Positions 7,234 to 15,275 of a DNA stretch of 54,776 nt are shown one piece after another. The notes beneath the pieces were generated by a model. The model ran no database searches and was not told the origin of the DNA. It worked only from the letters and a program-made list of their open reading frames with translations. The DNA is from Streptococcaceae bacterium. Its GTDB lineage: Bacteria; Bacillota; Bacilli; Lactobacillales; Streptococcaceae. The number at the start of each line of letters is the position of its first letter. Positions within the stretch are counted from its first letter, which is position 1. Both the position numbers and the translations under genes were made by a program. The stretch is from positions 1 through 54,776 of the forward strand of contig JAIRUS010000106.1 of the NCBI GenBank assembly GCA_031254295.1. Reading direction: 5' to 3'.

Positions 7234-8826
7234 ATGAAGAAGTTACTCACAACTTTACTGGCATTCTTTGCAATCTTTGGCACCTTGACTTTTGCAGGTC
7301 AGAGCGCTTCTGCAAGTAGTCAGAAAGAATTTCGGGTCGGCATGGAGGCAGCATATCCTCCATTCAACTGGACTCAAAACACTGCCGCCAACGGCGCTTA
7401 TCCTATCCAGGGATCTAATCAATACGCTAATGGCTATGATGTTCAAGTCGCCCAAGCCCTTGCGAACAAATTGAATCGCAAACTTGTCATCGTCAAGTCA
7501 AAATGGGACGGTTTGATTCCAGCTCTGACTTCTGGCAAGATTGATGCCATCATTGCAGGTATGAGTCCAACACCAGAACGTGAACAAACAATTGACTTTT
7601 CTGTAGCTTATGAGACAGGCCAAATGGGTATCATCGTAAAGAAAAATAGTAAGTTCGGTTCTGGCACTACTATCAACAACTTTGCTGGCGCAAAAATCAC
7701 AGCCCAACAGGGAACTTTCCATTATGACTTGATTGATCAACTCAAAGGTGTAAATAAGCAACCTGCCATGGGCGACTTTTCAGCGATGCGTGTGGCTTTA
7801 AGCTCTGGAGTCATTGACGGCTATATCGCCGAGCGTGTTGAGGGAGTTACAGCCGAAGCTAAAGAGCCAAACTTTAAGTTCATTTCTCTCTCTGGCAAGG
7901 AGGGCTTCACGATGGATTATTCTATGATGGTTTCATCTGTGGGACTTCGTAAAGGTGATTCTAGCTTAAGCACTATAAATGCCTATCTCAAGAGCTGGCC
8001 TAAATCTGAACAGACAGCTTTGATGGACAAGATGACGAAGCTTCAGTCTAATCCAGATAAAATATCTGGTTTCTGGAATCAAGTCGCTTTCATCTGGCAA
8101 CAAAACTGGAAACAGCTTGTAAATTCGGTTGGTATGACACTTCTCCTATCTATCATCGGTACAATCGTCGGTTTTGCTATCGGTCTCTTGATTGGTGTCT
8201 TCCGAACGATGAATAAAGCTTCAAACGCTTTTAGTCGTTTTCTACAACGCCTCCTTGGTTGGATTCTCAATATCTATATCGAAATTTTCCGTGGTACACC
8301 TATGATGGTACAGGCCATGGTCATCTACTATGGTTCGGCCCAGTTCCTCCATCTAAATATTGACAGACTCCTCGCAGCCTTCTTGATTGTTTCAATCAAT
8401 ACGGGTGCTTATATGTCAGAAATCGTCCGTGGTGGTATCTACGCTGTTGACGAAGGCCAATTTGAAGCGGCACATGCGCTTGGCTTCACCCACTGGCAAA
8501 CAATGTACAAGATTGTCTTACCACAAGCTATCCGTAATATCCTCCCTGCCGTCGGCAATGAATTTGTCATCAATATCAAGGATACTTCTGTTTTAAACGT
8601 CATTTCTGTCAGCGAGCTTTACTTTATGGGTAATACCATTGCGCAACAGAACTATCAATACTTCCAAACTTTCTTCATCGTTTCAGTTATTTACTTGATT
8701 CTGACTTTCTCAATCACACGTATCTTACGTGGCATCGAGCATCTGCTTAATCGAACGAGTAAAACAACGATGAATCCAAATAAAACAATACAAGAGACAA
8801 CTGGCGCTAACCAGATGCAGGTCTAA
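7234..8826 (+). CDS. Amino acid ABC transporter, fused substrate-binding and permease protein (probably lysine)
   Basis: A 530-residue fusion. It begins with a signal peptide (MKKLLTTLLAFFAIFGTLTF, cleavage near SASA). A family-3 amino-acid-binding domain covers about residues 32-275 (VGMEAAYPPFNWTQ, SKWDGLIPALTSGKIDAIIAGM). A GlnP-type permease domain covers about 290-505 (EIFRGTPMMVQAMVIYYG; EAA-like loop FEAAHALGFTHWQTMYKIVLPQAIRN). Only one binding domain is present, unlike lactococcal GlnP with two. The AGGAAGG ribosome site is good. The ATPase follows 18 bp later. The upstream lysine riboswitch argues for lysine as substrate; this is inference from regulation, not from binding-site residues. 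Confidence 0.93.
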   Translation: MKKLLTTLLAFFAIFGTLTFAGQSASASSQKEFRVGMEAAYPPFNWTQNTAANGAYPIQGSNQYANGYDVQVAQALANKLNRKLVIVKSKWDGLIPALTSGKIDAIIAGMSPTPEREQTIDFSVAYETGQMGIIVKKNSKFGSGTTINNFAGAKITAQQGTFHYDLIDQLKGVNKQPAMGDFSAMRVALSSGVIDGYIAERVEGVTAEAKEPNFKFISLSGKEGFTMDYSMMVSSVGLRKGDSSLSTINAYLKSWPKSEQTALMDKMTKLQSNPDKISGFWNQVAFIWQQNWKQLVNSVGMTLLLSIIGTIVGFAIGLLIGVFRTMNKASNAFSRFLQRLLGWILNIYIEIFRGTPMMVQAMVIYYGSAQFLHLNIDRLLAAFLIVSINTGAYMSEIVRGGIYAVDEGQFEAAHALGFTHWQTMYKIVLPQAIRNILPAVGNEFVINIKDTSVLNVISVSELYFMGNTIAQQNYQYFQTFFIVSVIYLILTFSITRILRGIEHLLNRTSKTTMNPNKTIQETTGANQMQV

Positions 8827-8844
8827 TAAGGAAAGGACGAAAAA

Positions 8845-9585
8845 ATGGAAAATGAAACAGTTTTAGAAATTAAACATTTGAAAAAATCCTTTGGTGATCA
8901 TGAAGTATTGAAAGACATCAACATGACTGTCAACAAAGGTGAAGTTATCTCAATCATCGGCTCCTCAGGCTCTGGTAAATCTACCATGCTTCGCTCAATC
9001 AATCTCTTAGAAACACCAACTGATGGTGAGATTATCTACAAAGGGCAAAATGTCCTGCAGAAAGGTTACAATCTCGCAGAATATCGTACACACATGGGAA
9101 TGGTTTTCCAAAGTTTCAACCTCTTTGCAAACCTAACAGCCTTTCAAAATGTTGTCGTTGGACAAACCACCGTTTTGAAACGTGGTAAGGCTGAAGCCGA
9201 AAAGATTGCCATGGAGAATCTTGAAAAAGTTGGCATGACTGCTTTTGGTAAAGCAAAGCCTTCACAACTCTCTGGAGGACAAATGCAACGTGTCGCGATT
9301 GCGCGTGCATTATCTATGAACCCAGATGTTTTGCTCTTCGATGAACCAACTTCAGCCTTGGATCCTGAAATGGTCGGTGAAGTCCTCAAAACCATGAGAG
9401 AACTTGCCGAATCTGGTCTCACTATGGTTATCGTCACCCACGAAATGCAATTTGCGCGTGAAGTCTCTGATCGCGTTATCTTCATGGATCAAGGCGTTAT
9501 CGCTGAACAAGGTAGCCCTGAGCAACTCTTCGCAAATCCAAAAGAAGCCCGTACCCGTGAGTTTCTCTCTCGCTATCTTAACTAA
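8845..9585 (+). CDS. Amino acid ABC transporter ATP-binding protein
   Basis: A 246-residue cytosolic ATPase of the polar amino acid class (GlnQ/ArtP-like). Walker A is GSSGSGKST (about residue 38), the Q-loop FQSFNLF, the signature LSGGQMQRV and Walker [15 protein letters not shown], with the H-loop in VTHEM. It partners the fusion permease just upstream (AAGGA ribosome site) and is covered by the same lysine riboswitch. Confidence 0.96.
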   Translation: MENETVLEIKHLKKSFGDHEVLKDINMTVNKGEVISIIGSSGSGKSTMLRSINLLETPTDGEIIYKGQNVLQKGYNLAEYRTHMGMVFQSFNLFANLTAFQNVVVGQTTVLKRGKAEAEKIAMENLEKVGMTAFGKAKPSQLSGGQMQRVAIARALSMNPDVLLFDEPTSALDPEMVGEVLKTMRELAESGLTMVIVTHEMQFAREVSDRVIFMDQGVIAEQGSPEQLFANPKEARTREFLSRYLN

Positions 9586-9611
9586 GTCAAATTTCAAACA
9601 ATCACAAAAGC

Positions 9612-9644
9612 AAAACCCAGTTCAAAGTGAACTGGGTTTTTATT
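9612..9644 (+). terminator. Terminator of the amino acid transporter operon
   Basis: AAAACCCAGTTCA (9612-9624), loop AAG, TGAACTGGGTTTT (9628-9640), then T-rich sequence. A perfect 13-bp stem. Confidence 0.9.
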
Positions 9645-9651
9645 AATAAAG

Positions 9652-9745
9652 TTTCTGCGAGCCACTCAATACAAGGTAGCCAAAGGCGAAGTAGTATTGG
9701 TATACAGCAAAGGAGCCTAACGCTGTAATGTGCGGTTCGCAGGAA
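9652..9745 (-). repeat. About 95-bp intergenic repeat, copy 1 (downstream of dnaX)
   Basis: Shares CGCACATTACAGC, CCTTTGCTG and CAATACTA in order with the element at 17128-17224. Its ends (minus strand TTCCTGCGA and TCGCAGAAA) are near-inverted repeats. It begins right after the dnaX stop codon. Confidence 0.75.
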
Positions 9746-9753
9746 CTCTAATA

Positions 9754-11478
9754 TTAATCGTTTATCGTTACAACCTTGTCACCAAAGAGCTCTTGAGCAA
9801 GTTGAGCCAGATTTTCCTTTGGGGATTTTTCTTCTTCTGACTCCGCAACTTCTATCTCGCTTGCACTGGCAGCCGTCCCATTTTTTCGACTTGAGGCATA
9901 AACTGCACGAATTTCACGCCATTCAGGTTCCGCAAGTGTGATAATCTCAAGTGAGAATCCACAGGTTTCATTAATCATCCCAGAAACCACGCTAAGCAAA
10001 TCAGGATTTGAGGTCACAAGTTTCACCATATTCTCATGCTCAACAGTCAAAATCAAGGCTGTACTTGAAGCCGCAGCAAGTCGTGTCGATTTCAATACTG
10101 CCAAATCGCGAGGTGTCGCAATTGCTCCTAGAACGTCTTGCCATGCAGCTTTTATTTTCTTGATTGCGTCAGGCTCTGCAACAGCTTCGTTTAGCACTGA
10201 GAGAACTTTGTCACGGCTTACCTTTTGCACTGGAGCCGACGACACAGTTACTCTCTTTGCCTTTGTTTCATTTTCTGCTATTAGCGCCACCGCAGGCATC
10301 AATGACATCTCTGGCTCCTGAGCGAACATAGGCGCAGCTGGAAGCTGAGTTTCAACACCTGTTGGCTCTTCTAGTATCGTCTCTGGACTAGACTGACTGA
10401 CAGAAATTGGTCTAGATACGACTGTCTGAATTTCTCTAGGCGCAGAAACTGAAATATTCAGACCCTCACTCAAGCGCATCGTCATGACATCCGCTGCAAT
10501 TTTAGTCTGAGTTGTCTCTTTCAAGGTCTTTAGGCTTTCAATCGCAATGTCAATCCAGCAATAAAGCAAGTCGTGTGAAATTTTTGACTGGCTATCAAAC
10601 AGTAAATCACGGAAATGACCGAGCAGATCTTCTGTGAACCGCAACATATTTTTACCTTCAGCAAAGATAAGATTTAATTGCTCCAAAGCCGATTTAGCAT
10701 CTGATTCAAGTAATGCTTCTACATAACTGACTAAAGCCTGATCAGAAATCGCTCCTGTTACAAGCAAGGCATCGTTGACCGTAAGTTTATCTTCTGAAAA
10801 TGACAAGGCTTGATCCAGAAGGCTCAAAGCATCACGCATTCCCCCTTCAGCCGACTTCGCCAATACATCTAATGCCTCTGGCTCAAACTCAAGCTTTTCA
10901 TCTTCTAAAACTTCTTGAAGATGCTCCCGAATGTCTGCTGTTGAAATCGACTTAAAGGCAAAACGCTGTACACGCGAAATAATTGTTGCTGGAATCTTTT
11001 GTAACTCTGTCGTCGCTAAAACAAATACCACACCAGACGTAGGCTCTTCTAAAGTTTTGAGAAGGGCATTGAAAGCTCCAGTTGACAACATATGCACTTC
11101 ATCAATGATATAAACCTTGTACTTGGCAATTGCAGCTGCATAAGTTGATTTATCACGAATTTCACGAATTTCATCAACACCATTATTTGACGCTGCATCA
11201 AGCTCAATCACGTCTTCCAGAGTACCGCGTGTAATCGCAGTACAAATTTCACAGATATTACAAGGCTCACCATTCGTTTGATTCGGACAATTAATAGCTT
11301 TTGCAAATATTTTCGCCGCAGAAGTCTTACCTGTTCCACGCGGACCACTGAAAAGATAGGCATGCGAAATCTGGTCATTCATTATGGCATTTTTTAAGGT
11401 TGTTGTCACTACCTCTTGCCCAATCATCGAGCCGAAAGTCTGTGAGCGATATTTTCTATAAAGGGCTTGGTAGGCCAT
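9754..11478 (-). CDS. dnaX: DNA polymerase III subunits gamma/tau
   Basis: A 574-residue clamp-loader ATPase. Walker A is GPRGTGKTS at about residue 45. A four-cysteine zinc motif follows (CPNQTNGEPCNICEIC region). Walker B/DEAD-like is IIDEVHML, and the sensor region has LATTELQKIPATIISR. The C-terminal third is divergent, as expected for tau. The ribosome site GGAAGG precedes ATG 11478. It lies downstream of a kinase-like and a GAF gene. Confidence 0.97.
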   Translation of the reverse strand: MAYQALYRKYRSQTFGSMIGQEVVTTTLKNAIMNDQISHAYLFSGPRGTGKTSAAKIFAKAINCPNQTNGEPCNICEICTAITRGTLEDVIELDAASNNGVDEIREIRDKSTYAAAIAKYKVYIIDEVHMLSTGAFNALLKTLEEPTSGVVFVLATTELQKIPATIISRVQRFAFKSISTADIREHLQEVLEDEKLEFEPEALDVLAKSAEGGMRDALSLLDQALSFSEDKLTVNDALLVTGAISDQALVSYVEALLESDAKSALEQLNLIFAEGKNMLRFTEDLLGHFRDLLFDSQSKISHDLLYCWIDIAIESLKTLKETTQTKIAADVMTMRLSEGLNISVSAPREIQTVVSRPISVSQSSPETILEEPTGVETQLPAAPMFAQEPEMSLMPAVALIAENETKAKRVTVSSAPVQKVSRDKVLSVLNEAVAEPDAIKKIKAAWQDVLGAIATPRDLAVLKSTRLAAASSTALILTVEHENMVKLVTSNPDLLSVVSGMINETCGFSLEIITLAEPEWREIRAVYASSRKNGTAASASEIEVAESEEEKSPKENLAQLAQELFGDKVVTIND

Positions 11479-11553
11479 TCGTTCCTTCCTTTACTTTTAA
11501 GATAAGCTCTCGCTCATTCATTTTCAGCTTTATTCTACTATTTATTGTTATTG

Positions 11554-12207
11554 CTATACAATCTGGTCATCAAAGAGCTCATCTTGCCCTTTATAACCTA
11601 AGTCTTCAAGAATCTCTGATAGTGCGTCACGCGACATGATTTGTTCATCAATATCTGCCGAATTATAAGTCTTTAGCGCTTGGCGCAAGGCATGCATACG
11701 CGCTCGTTCAATCAGTGCCTCATTGGCCTCTGCCGCACCAAAAAAGATTTTTCGTACACGACTATCAAAAAGCGACCAAGCAACGGCTAAATCACAAGCT
11801 GGATCTCCAACCACTGCTTTTTCACTCGCTAAAACTCCAGATAATCGGCCATCTTTCACCAAAATATTTTTGGGCGTGAAATCTCCGTGCAACCATGCTG
11901 ATTTTCTCATCGGTCTTTTTATTGCTAACTCAAAGTTTACCATCATAAAATCTTTTGGCACAATCTCCTTGTAGCCATTCAGAAGTTCCTGAATCTCTGC
12001 CTCAAAAAAAACTAAATCCGAACCTGCAAAAAGATTGTCAAAGCTCGGAGTTGGCGCCTCAGTCCTGTCAAGTTTTTGCAAATCCCGTAAAAAATGACCC
12101 AATTCACGCGCAAAGTTTTTAGGCTCTCCATAGTTGCCCGGATTTACAGGTTTTCCTTCTGGATTTGAAAATTTCGATTGAATGAATTTTTCAATAATTG
12201 TTGTCAT
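11554..12207 (-). CDS. Aminoglycoside phosphotransferase (APH)-family protein, short form
   Basis: A 217-residue protein with the catalytic lobe of APH/choline-kinase-like enzymes: the loop HGDFTPKNILV (about residues 113-123) with Asp and Asn, and the metal-binding GDPACDLAVAW (about 142-152). Usual relatives have about 260-300 residues, and here the N-terminal ATP-binding lobe seems missing or very short. It starts 6 bp after the GAF gene's stop with no clear ribosome site. A truncated or degenerate kinase is possible; there is no evidence that it confers drug resistance. Confidence 0.7.
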   Translation of the reverse strand: MTTIIEKFIQSKFSNPEGKPVNPGNYGEPKNFARELGHFLRDLQKLDRTEAPTPSFDNLFAGSDLVFFEAEIQELLNGYKEIVPKDFMMVNFELAIKRPMRKSAWLHGDFTPKNILVKDGRLSGVLASEKAVVGDPACDLAVAWSLFDSRVRKIFFGAAEANEALIERARMHALRQALKTYNSADIDEQIMSRDALSEILEDLGYKGQDELFDDQIV

Positions 12208-12213
12208 TTTACT

Positions 12214-12723
12214 TTATTGTTTTTTTCTTGTCGCTTTTTTCACTTTAAAGAACTTAAAATCTGTCATTTCTACAAGTCTTGTAACAAATTCTTCAAGATA
12301 TTTCTGATCGATTTCATCGTAAAAGCCAAGTTCTGAAGCATCTAGATCCAGTACGCCCACTAATTCGCCATCTTTAATCAGTGGGATTACAATTTCTGAC
12401 ATCGCGCGAGAATCACAAGAAATATAATTTTCATGATTCTTAACATCATCCACAATAATTGTCCGATATTCCATAGCAGCTTGCCCACAAACGCCTTCAC
12501 CAAGCTCAATCTCAACACAACTCACAGAACCTTGAAAAGGAGCTAAGATTAACTTATCACCGTTATAAAGATAAAAACCTGTGAAAACTTGATTTGGTAA
12601 AGTATTCCATAACATTGCCGAAGCATTTGATAAGTTTGAAATAGTATAGCTTTGCGAGCTCAAAAGCCCTTCCAACATCGGCGTCAAAAGCTCATAAGCC
12701 TTGATTTTTTCAGTCTTTTTCAT
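12214..12723 (-). CDS. GAF-domain protein, probable free methionine-(R)-sulfoxide reductase
   Basis: A 169-residue single GAF domain of the fRMsr/YebR type, which reduces free methionine-R-sulfoxide in the cytosol. The three typical cysteines are visible in SVSCVEI, GEGVCGQAA and YISCDSRAMSEIVIPL, with DLDASE near the C-terminus. The lysine-rich C-terminal tail is a lineage addition. A TGC-extended TATAAT ends 7 nt before the ATG with no Shine-Dalgarno, so the mRNA is probably leaderless. It is the first gene of a GAF-kinase-dnaX cluster. Confidence 0.85.
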   Translation of the reverse strand: MKKTEKIKAYELLTPMLEGLLSSQSYTISNLSNASAMLWNTLPNQVFTGFYLYNGDKLILAPFQGSVSCVEIELGEGVCGQAAMEYRTIIVDDVKNHENYISCDSRAMSEIVIPLIKDGELVGVLDLDASELGFYDEIDQKYLEEFVTRLVEMTDFKFFKVKKATRKKQ

Positions 12724-12730
12724 ACTTAAA

Positions 12731-12736
12731 ATTATA
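12731..12736 (-). promoter_or_regulatory. Extended -10 of the GAF gene, 7 nt before ATG (leaderless)
   Basis: Minus strand TGCTATAAT, TTTAAGT, ATG 12723. No ribosome site. Confidence 0.65.
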
Positions 12737-12820
12737 GCACAAAAAAATAAGTCTGAATTACATTTTGATATATTTTATTTTTTACAGAATATCGGAAGCT
12801 TGTATAAGAACTCACCAGCA

Positions 12821-12991
12821 CTTTCATTCGCAATAAAACAAAAAATTGTCGTTTTTGTTTTATTACGTTTAAAAGAACAAATTCTGTTGCGAAACAAGTT
12901 TCGCACAGAATAACGAAAGCCGCTAGGGCGGTCTTTCTAGTCCTTTCATTAGCAATAAAACAAAAAATTGTCGTTTTTGTTTTATTGCGTT
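12821..12991 (+). repeat. Duplicated 49-bp palindromic promoter element
   Basis: Two copies, 12821-12869 and 12943-12991, differ at 2 of 49 positions. Each holds a 15-bp inverted repeat, GCAATAAAACAAAAA and its complement, around ATTGTCG. In the second copy the TTGTCG is the -35 of the chorismate mutase promoter; in the first the matching -10 site reads TTTAAA. Between the copies lie two hairpins: ATTCTGT-GCGAAAC with GTTTCGC-ACAGAAT (about 12880-12911) and GAAAGCCGC with GCGGTCTTTC (about 12914-12937). Confidence 0.8.
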
Positions 12992-12996
12992 ATAAT
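12968..12996 (+). promoter_or_regulatory. Chorismate mutase promoter, leaderless
   Basis: TTGTCG (12968-12973), 17-bp spacer, TATAAT (12991-12996), ACTTTT, ATG 13003. The start site would fall on the ATG. Confidence 0.8.
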
Positions 12997-13002
12997 ACTT
13001 TT

Positions 13003-13269
13003 ATGAATCTTGAAGAAATCCGTAGTCAAATTGATTGTGTTGATGAACAACTGGTCTCCCTTCTTGAGCAGAGAATGTCTTTGGTAAGTCAAGTTGCAGT
13101 ATTAAAAAAAAATGCTGGCAAGGTAGTTTTTGATCCAGCTCGTGAAAAGAAAGTGCTTGAGAAAACGGCTGCTCTTATTGAAAATAAGGAATTTAAAGAG
13201 GCTATTCTTGATACTTTTTCCGATATCTTGAAAAATTCACGCGTGTATCAAAATAAAAAAAGAACCTAG
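13003..13269 (+). CDS. Chorismate mutase, AroQ class
   Basis: An 88-residue all-helical enzyme that converts chorismate to prephenate for Phe and Tyr synthesis. The N-terminal helix LEEIRSQIDCVDEQLVSLLE carries the conserved Arg and Asp, followed by RMSLVSQVAVLK and DPAREKKVLEK. It is normal for a free-standing AroQ domain. ATG 13003 is preferred over the track's TTG 12985, which overlaps the -10. It is an isolated gene, convergent with glnA, sharing a bidirectional terminator. Confidence 0.9.
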   Translation: MNLEEIRSQIDCVDEQLVSLLEQRMSLVSQVAVLKKNAGKVVFDPAREKKVLEKTAALIENKEFKEAILDTFSDILKNSRVYQNKKRT

Positions 13270-13301
13270 TGAACTGTCACCAGTCCACTAGGTTCTTTTT
13301 T
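13255..13301. terminator. Bidirectional terminator between chorismate mutase and glnA
   Basis: AAAAAAAGAACCTAGTG-AACTG pairs with CAGTCCACTAGGTTC plus a T-run, around loop TCAC, with one mismatch. It serves both convergent genes. Confidence 0.9.
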
Positions 13302-13313
13302 TATTGCATCACA

Positions 13314-14654
13314 TTAATACAATTCAAGGTAATTATCAATTTCCCACTTGCTTACAAACTGTGCGTAGCTTGCCCATTCGATGCGTTTCGCTTCTACGAA
13401 GTTTGCCAGCACGTGATTGCCAAGCGCCTCAGTGACAATTTCATCTTCTTGCAATGCTTTAACTGCATTGTGCAAGGTTGATGGTAAATCAGTGATACCG
13501 TTGGCTTTGCGCTCTGCCTCAGACATCACATAGATATTTTCCTCAATCGCAGCTGGCGCTTCCAATCTATTCTCAATACCGTCAAGACCTGCCGCAAGCA
13601 AGACTGAAAGTACCAAATATGGATTGGCTGTTGGATCTACCGAGCGAAGCTCTACACGTGTAGACATACCACGAGTCGCAGGTACGCGAATCAATGGTGA
13701 ACGGTTACGCCCTGCCCAAGCCACATAAACTGGCGCTTCATAGCCAGGAACCAAACGCTTGTAGCTATTGACAGTTGGGTTACAAATAGCTGTAAAGTTA
13801 TAGGCATGTTTCAAAAGCCCTGCAATAAAGCTGTGTGCATCTTCTGAAAGTCCCATGTCTCCTGCTGGATCCGCAAAGGCATTTTGACCTTCTTTTGTGA
13901 AAAGAGACATATTACAGTGCATACCTGAACCGTTGATACCTTGAACTGGCTTTGCCATGAATGTTGCATGAAGTCCGTGCGCACGTGCAATCGTGCGTAC
14001 CACAAGCTTGAAAATCTGAATATTATCACAAGCCTTCAAAACATCCGCGTATCTGAAGTCAATTTCATGTTGGCCAACTGCCACTTCGTGATGACTTGCT
14101 TCTACCTCAAAACCAAGTGAAGTCAAAACATTAACGATTTCACGACGTGTATTGCCTGCCAAGTCAGTTGGTGCAAGATCAAAATAGGACCCTTTATCAT
14201 TCACATCAAGAGTTGGATTACCTTCCGCATCAAGCTTGAAGAGGAAAAACTCCGGCTCTGGGCCAAGGTTGAAACTCTTGAATCCAGCTTTTTCCATTTT
14301 TTTCAGGTTACGTTTCAAGACACCACGGGGATCTCCTGCAAAGGGCTCTCCATCTGGTGTAAAGACATCACAGATTACGCCAGCAACTTTACCATACTCA
14401 TCGCCCCAAGGGAAGACGATCCAAGTATTCAAATCTGGGTGAAGATACATGTCTGACTCATTGATACGGACAAAGCCTTCGATTGAGCTACCGTCAAACA
14501 TCATCTTGTTTTCAAAAAGTTTATCAAGCTGTTCATCTGTCGCAGGCACTTCTACATTTTTGAGTGTCCCTAAGATGTCTGTGAACATCAAACGTAAAAA
14601 TTTGATGTTTTTTTCTTTGATGTCACGACGGATGTCGTTTGCTGTAAATGTCAT
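13314..14654 (-). CDS. glnA: Glutamine synthetase, type I
   Basis: A 446-residue enzyme making glutamine from glutamate, ammonia and ATP; it is also the sensor that controls GlnR. Motifs in order: [37 protein letters not shown], the ATP-binding [14 protein letters not shown], and [10 protein letters not shown] with [13 protein letters not shown]. Length is typical of the Firmicutes GSI-alpha form, and no adenylylation-site tyrosine loop was identified. ATG 14654 with AAGGAG is used; the track's 14765 start runs through the repeat-containing leader. It is co-directional with glnR. Confidence 0.97.
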   Translation of the reverse strand: MTFTANDIRRDIKEKNIKFLRLMFTDILGTLKNVEVPATDEQLDKLFENKMMFDGSSIEGFVRINESDMYLHPDLNTWIVFPWGDEYGKVAGVICDVFTPDGEPFAGDPRGVLKRNLKKMEKAGFKSFNLGPEPEFFLFKLDAEGNPTLDVNDKGSYFDLAPTDLAGNTRREIVNVLTSLGFEVEASHHEVAVGQHEIDFRYADVLKACDNIQIFKLVVRTIARAHGLHATFMAKPVQGINGSGMHCNMSLFTKEGQNAFADPAGDMGLSEDAHSFIAGLLKHAYNFTAICNPTVNSYKRLVPGYEAPVYVAWAGRNRSPLIRVPATRGMSTRVELRSVDPTANPYLVLSVLLAAGLDGIENRLEAPAAIEENIYVMSEAERKANGITDLPSTLHNAVKALQEDEIVTEALGNHVLANFVEAKRIEWASYAQFVSKWEIDNYLELY

Positions 14655-14665
14655 TTTTTCTCCTT

Positions 14666-14749
14666 GAATAGTGTTCGCGCAAGCGCTCGACTTTTGAATA
14701 GCATTCGTACAAATACTCGGCTTGGAATAGTTTTTGCACCTGTACTCAA
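14666..14749 (-). repeat. Three tandem 30-bp units in the glnR-glnA spacer
   Basis: Units start at 14666, 14696 and 14725 with the pattern GAATAG-N4-TCG-N2-CAA-N3-CTCG (the third more divergent). The first ends 8-10 bases from the glnA ribosome site. A related single copy lies before mutL at 33235. Confidence 0.7.
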
Positions 14750-14791
14750 CTATTGGTGGTCTCACGACATTGGGTGTTGTGAGCTTTATTT

Positions 14792-15160
14792 TTATAGTCT
14801 TGATTGGTTGAAAGTAGTGGAGTTATCACTGAAAAATGGAGATTGTATCTCTAACTCTCTGCGTAATGCCCTAGAAATCTCAGCCTGTGATGGCTGCTGC
14901 TTTCTCATTTCAATCTGACGGCGTTTGAGTATTCTTTTGACCTCTGCCATCGAACTTGTTTTCATAAGAATATCTTTGATTTCTAGTAGTTTATCAATAT
15001 CATTAAGAGAATATTGCCGATGATTTCCGCCTGTTCGCTCAGGAATCACGAGCTTTTGCTCTTCGTAGTATCGAATTTGTCGTGCCGAGAGACCTGTCAA
15101 TGTCATGACTGTTGACATCGGCAAAACGGCCATATTTTTTCTCAGCTCACTTTCTTTCAT
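14792..15160 (-). CDS. glnR: Nitrogen regulator GlnR (MerR family)
   Basis: A 122-residue repressor of nitrogen-assimilation genes. The MerR-type winged helix is clear at residues 12-80 ([40 protein letters not shown]). The short C-terminal tail, which in GlnR senses feedback-inhibited glutamine synthetase, ends [16 protein letters not shown]. Promoter TTGACT-17-TAAAAT ends 6 nt before ATG, so it is leaderless. A GlnR box lies upstream, indicating autoregulation. The glnRA order is conserved in Firmicutes. Confidence 0.95.
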   Translation of the reverse strand: MKESELRKNMAVLPMSTVMTLTGLSARQIRYYEEQKLVIPERTGGNHRQYSLNDIDKLLEIKDILMKTSSMAEVKRILKRRQIEMRKQQPSQAEISRALRRELEIQSPFFSDNSTTFNQSRL

Positions 15161-15166
15161 GACACG

Positions 15167-15195
15167 ATTTTACGCTAAAAAAATTCTTAAGTCAA
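15167..15195 (-). promoter_or_regulatory. glnRA promoter, leaderless
   Basis: Minus strand TTGACT (15195-15190), 17-bp spacer, TAAAAT (15172-15167), CGTGTC, ATG 15160. Confidence 0.8.
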
Positions 15196-15212
15196 GAATT
15201 TAGATGTTTTTA

Positions 15213-15229
15213 TGTTAGTTTTTCTAACA
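15213..15229 (-). promoter_or_regulatory. GlnR box
   Basis: TGTTA-GTTTTTC-TAACA, an exact match to the TGTNA-N7-TNACA GlnR operator, centred about 60 bp upstream of the glnR start. Confidence 0.85.
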
Positions 15230-15275
15230 TGACTGGTATATAAAAAAATTACTTATCGAAATAAGTAATTTTCGC

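Noticed and set aside
11723-11974. Plus-strand ORFs opposite dnaX, the kinase-like gene, ruvB and mutS
   Set aside because: All are antisense shadows of clear genes, with no ribosome sites or known domains.
12701-12913. 70-codon ORF between GAF and chorismate mutase genes
   Set aside because: It covers the GAF promoter and the palindromic repeat and has no ribosome site or recognisable product.
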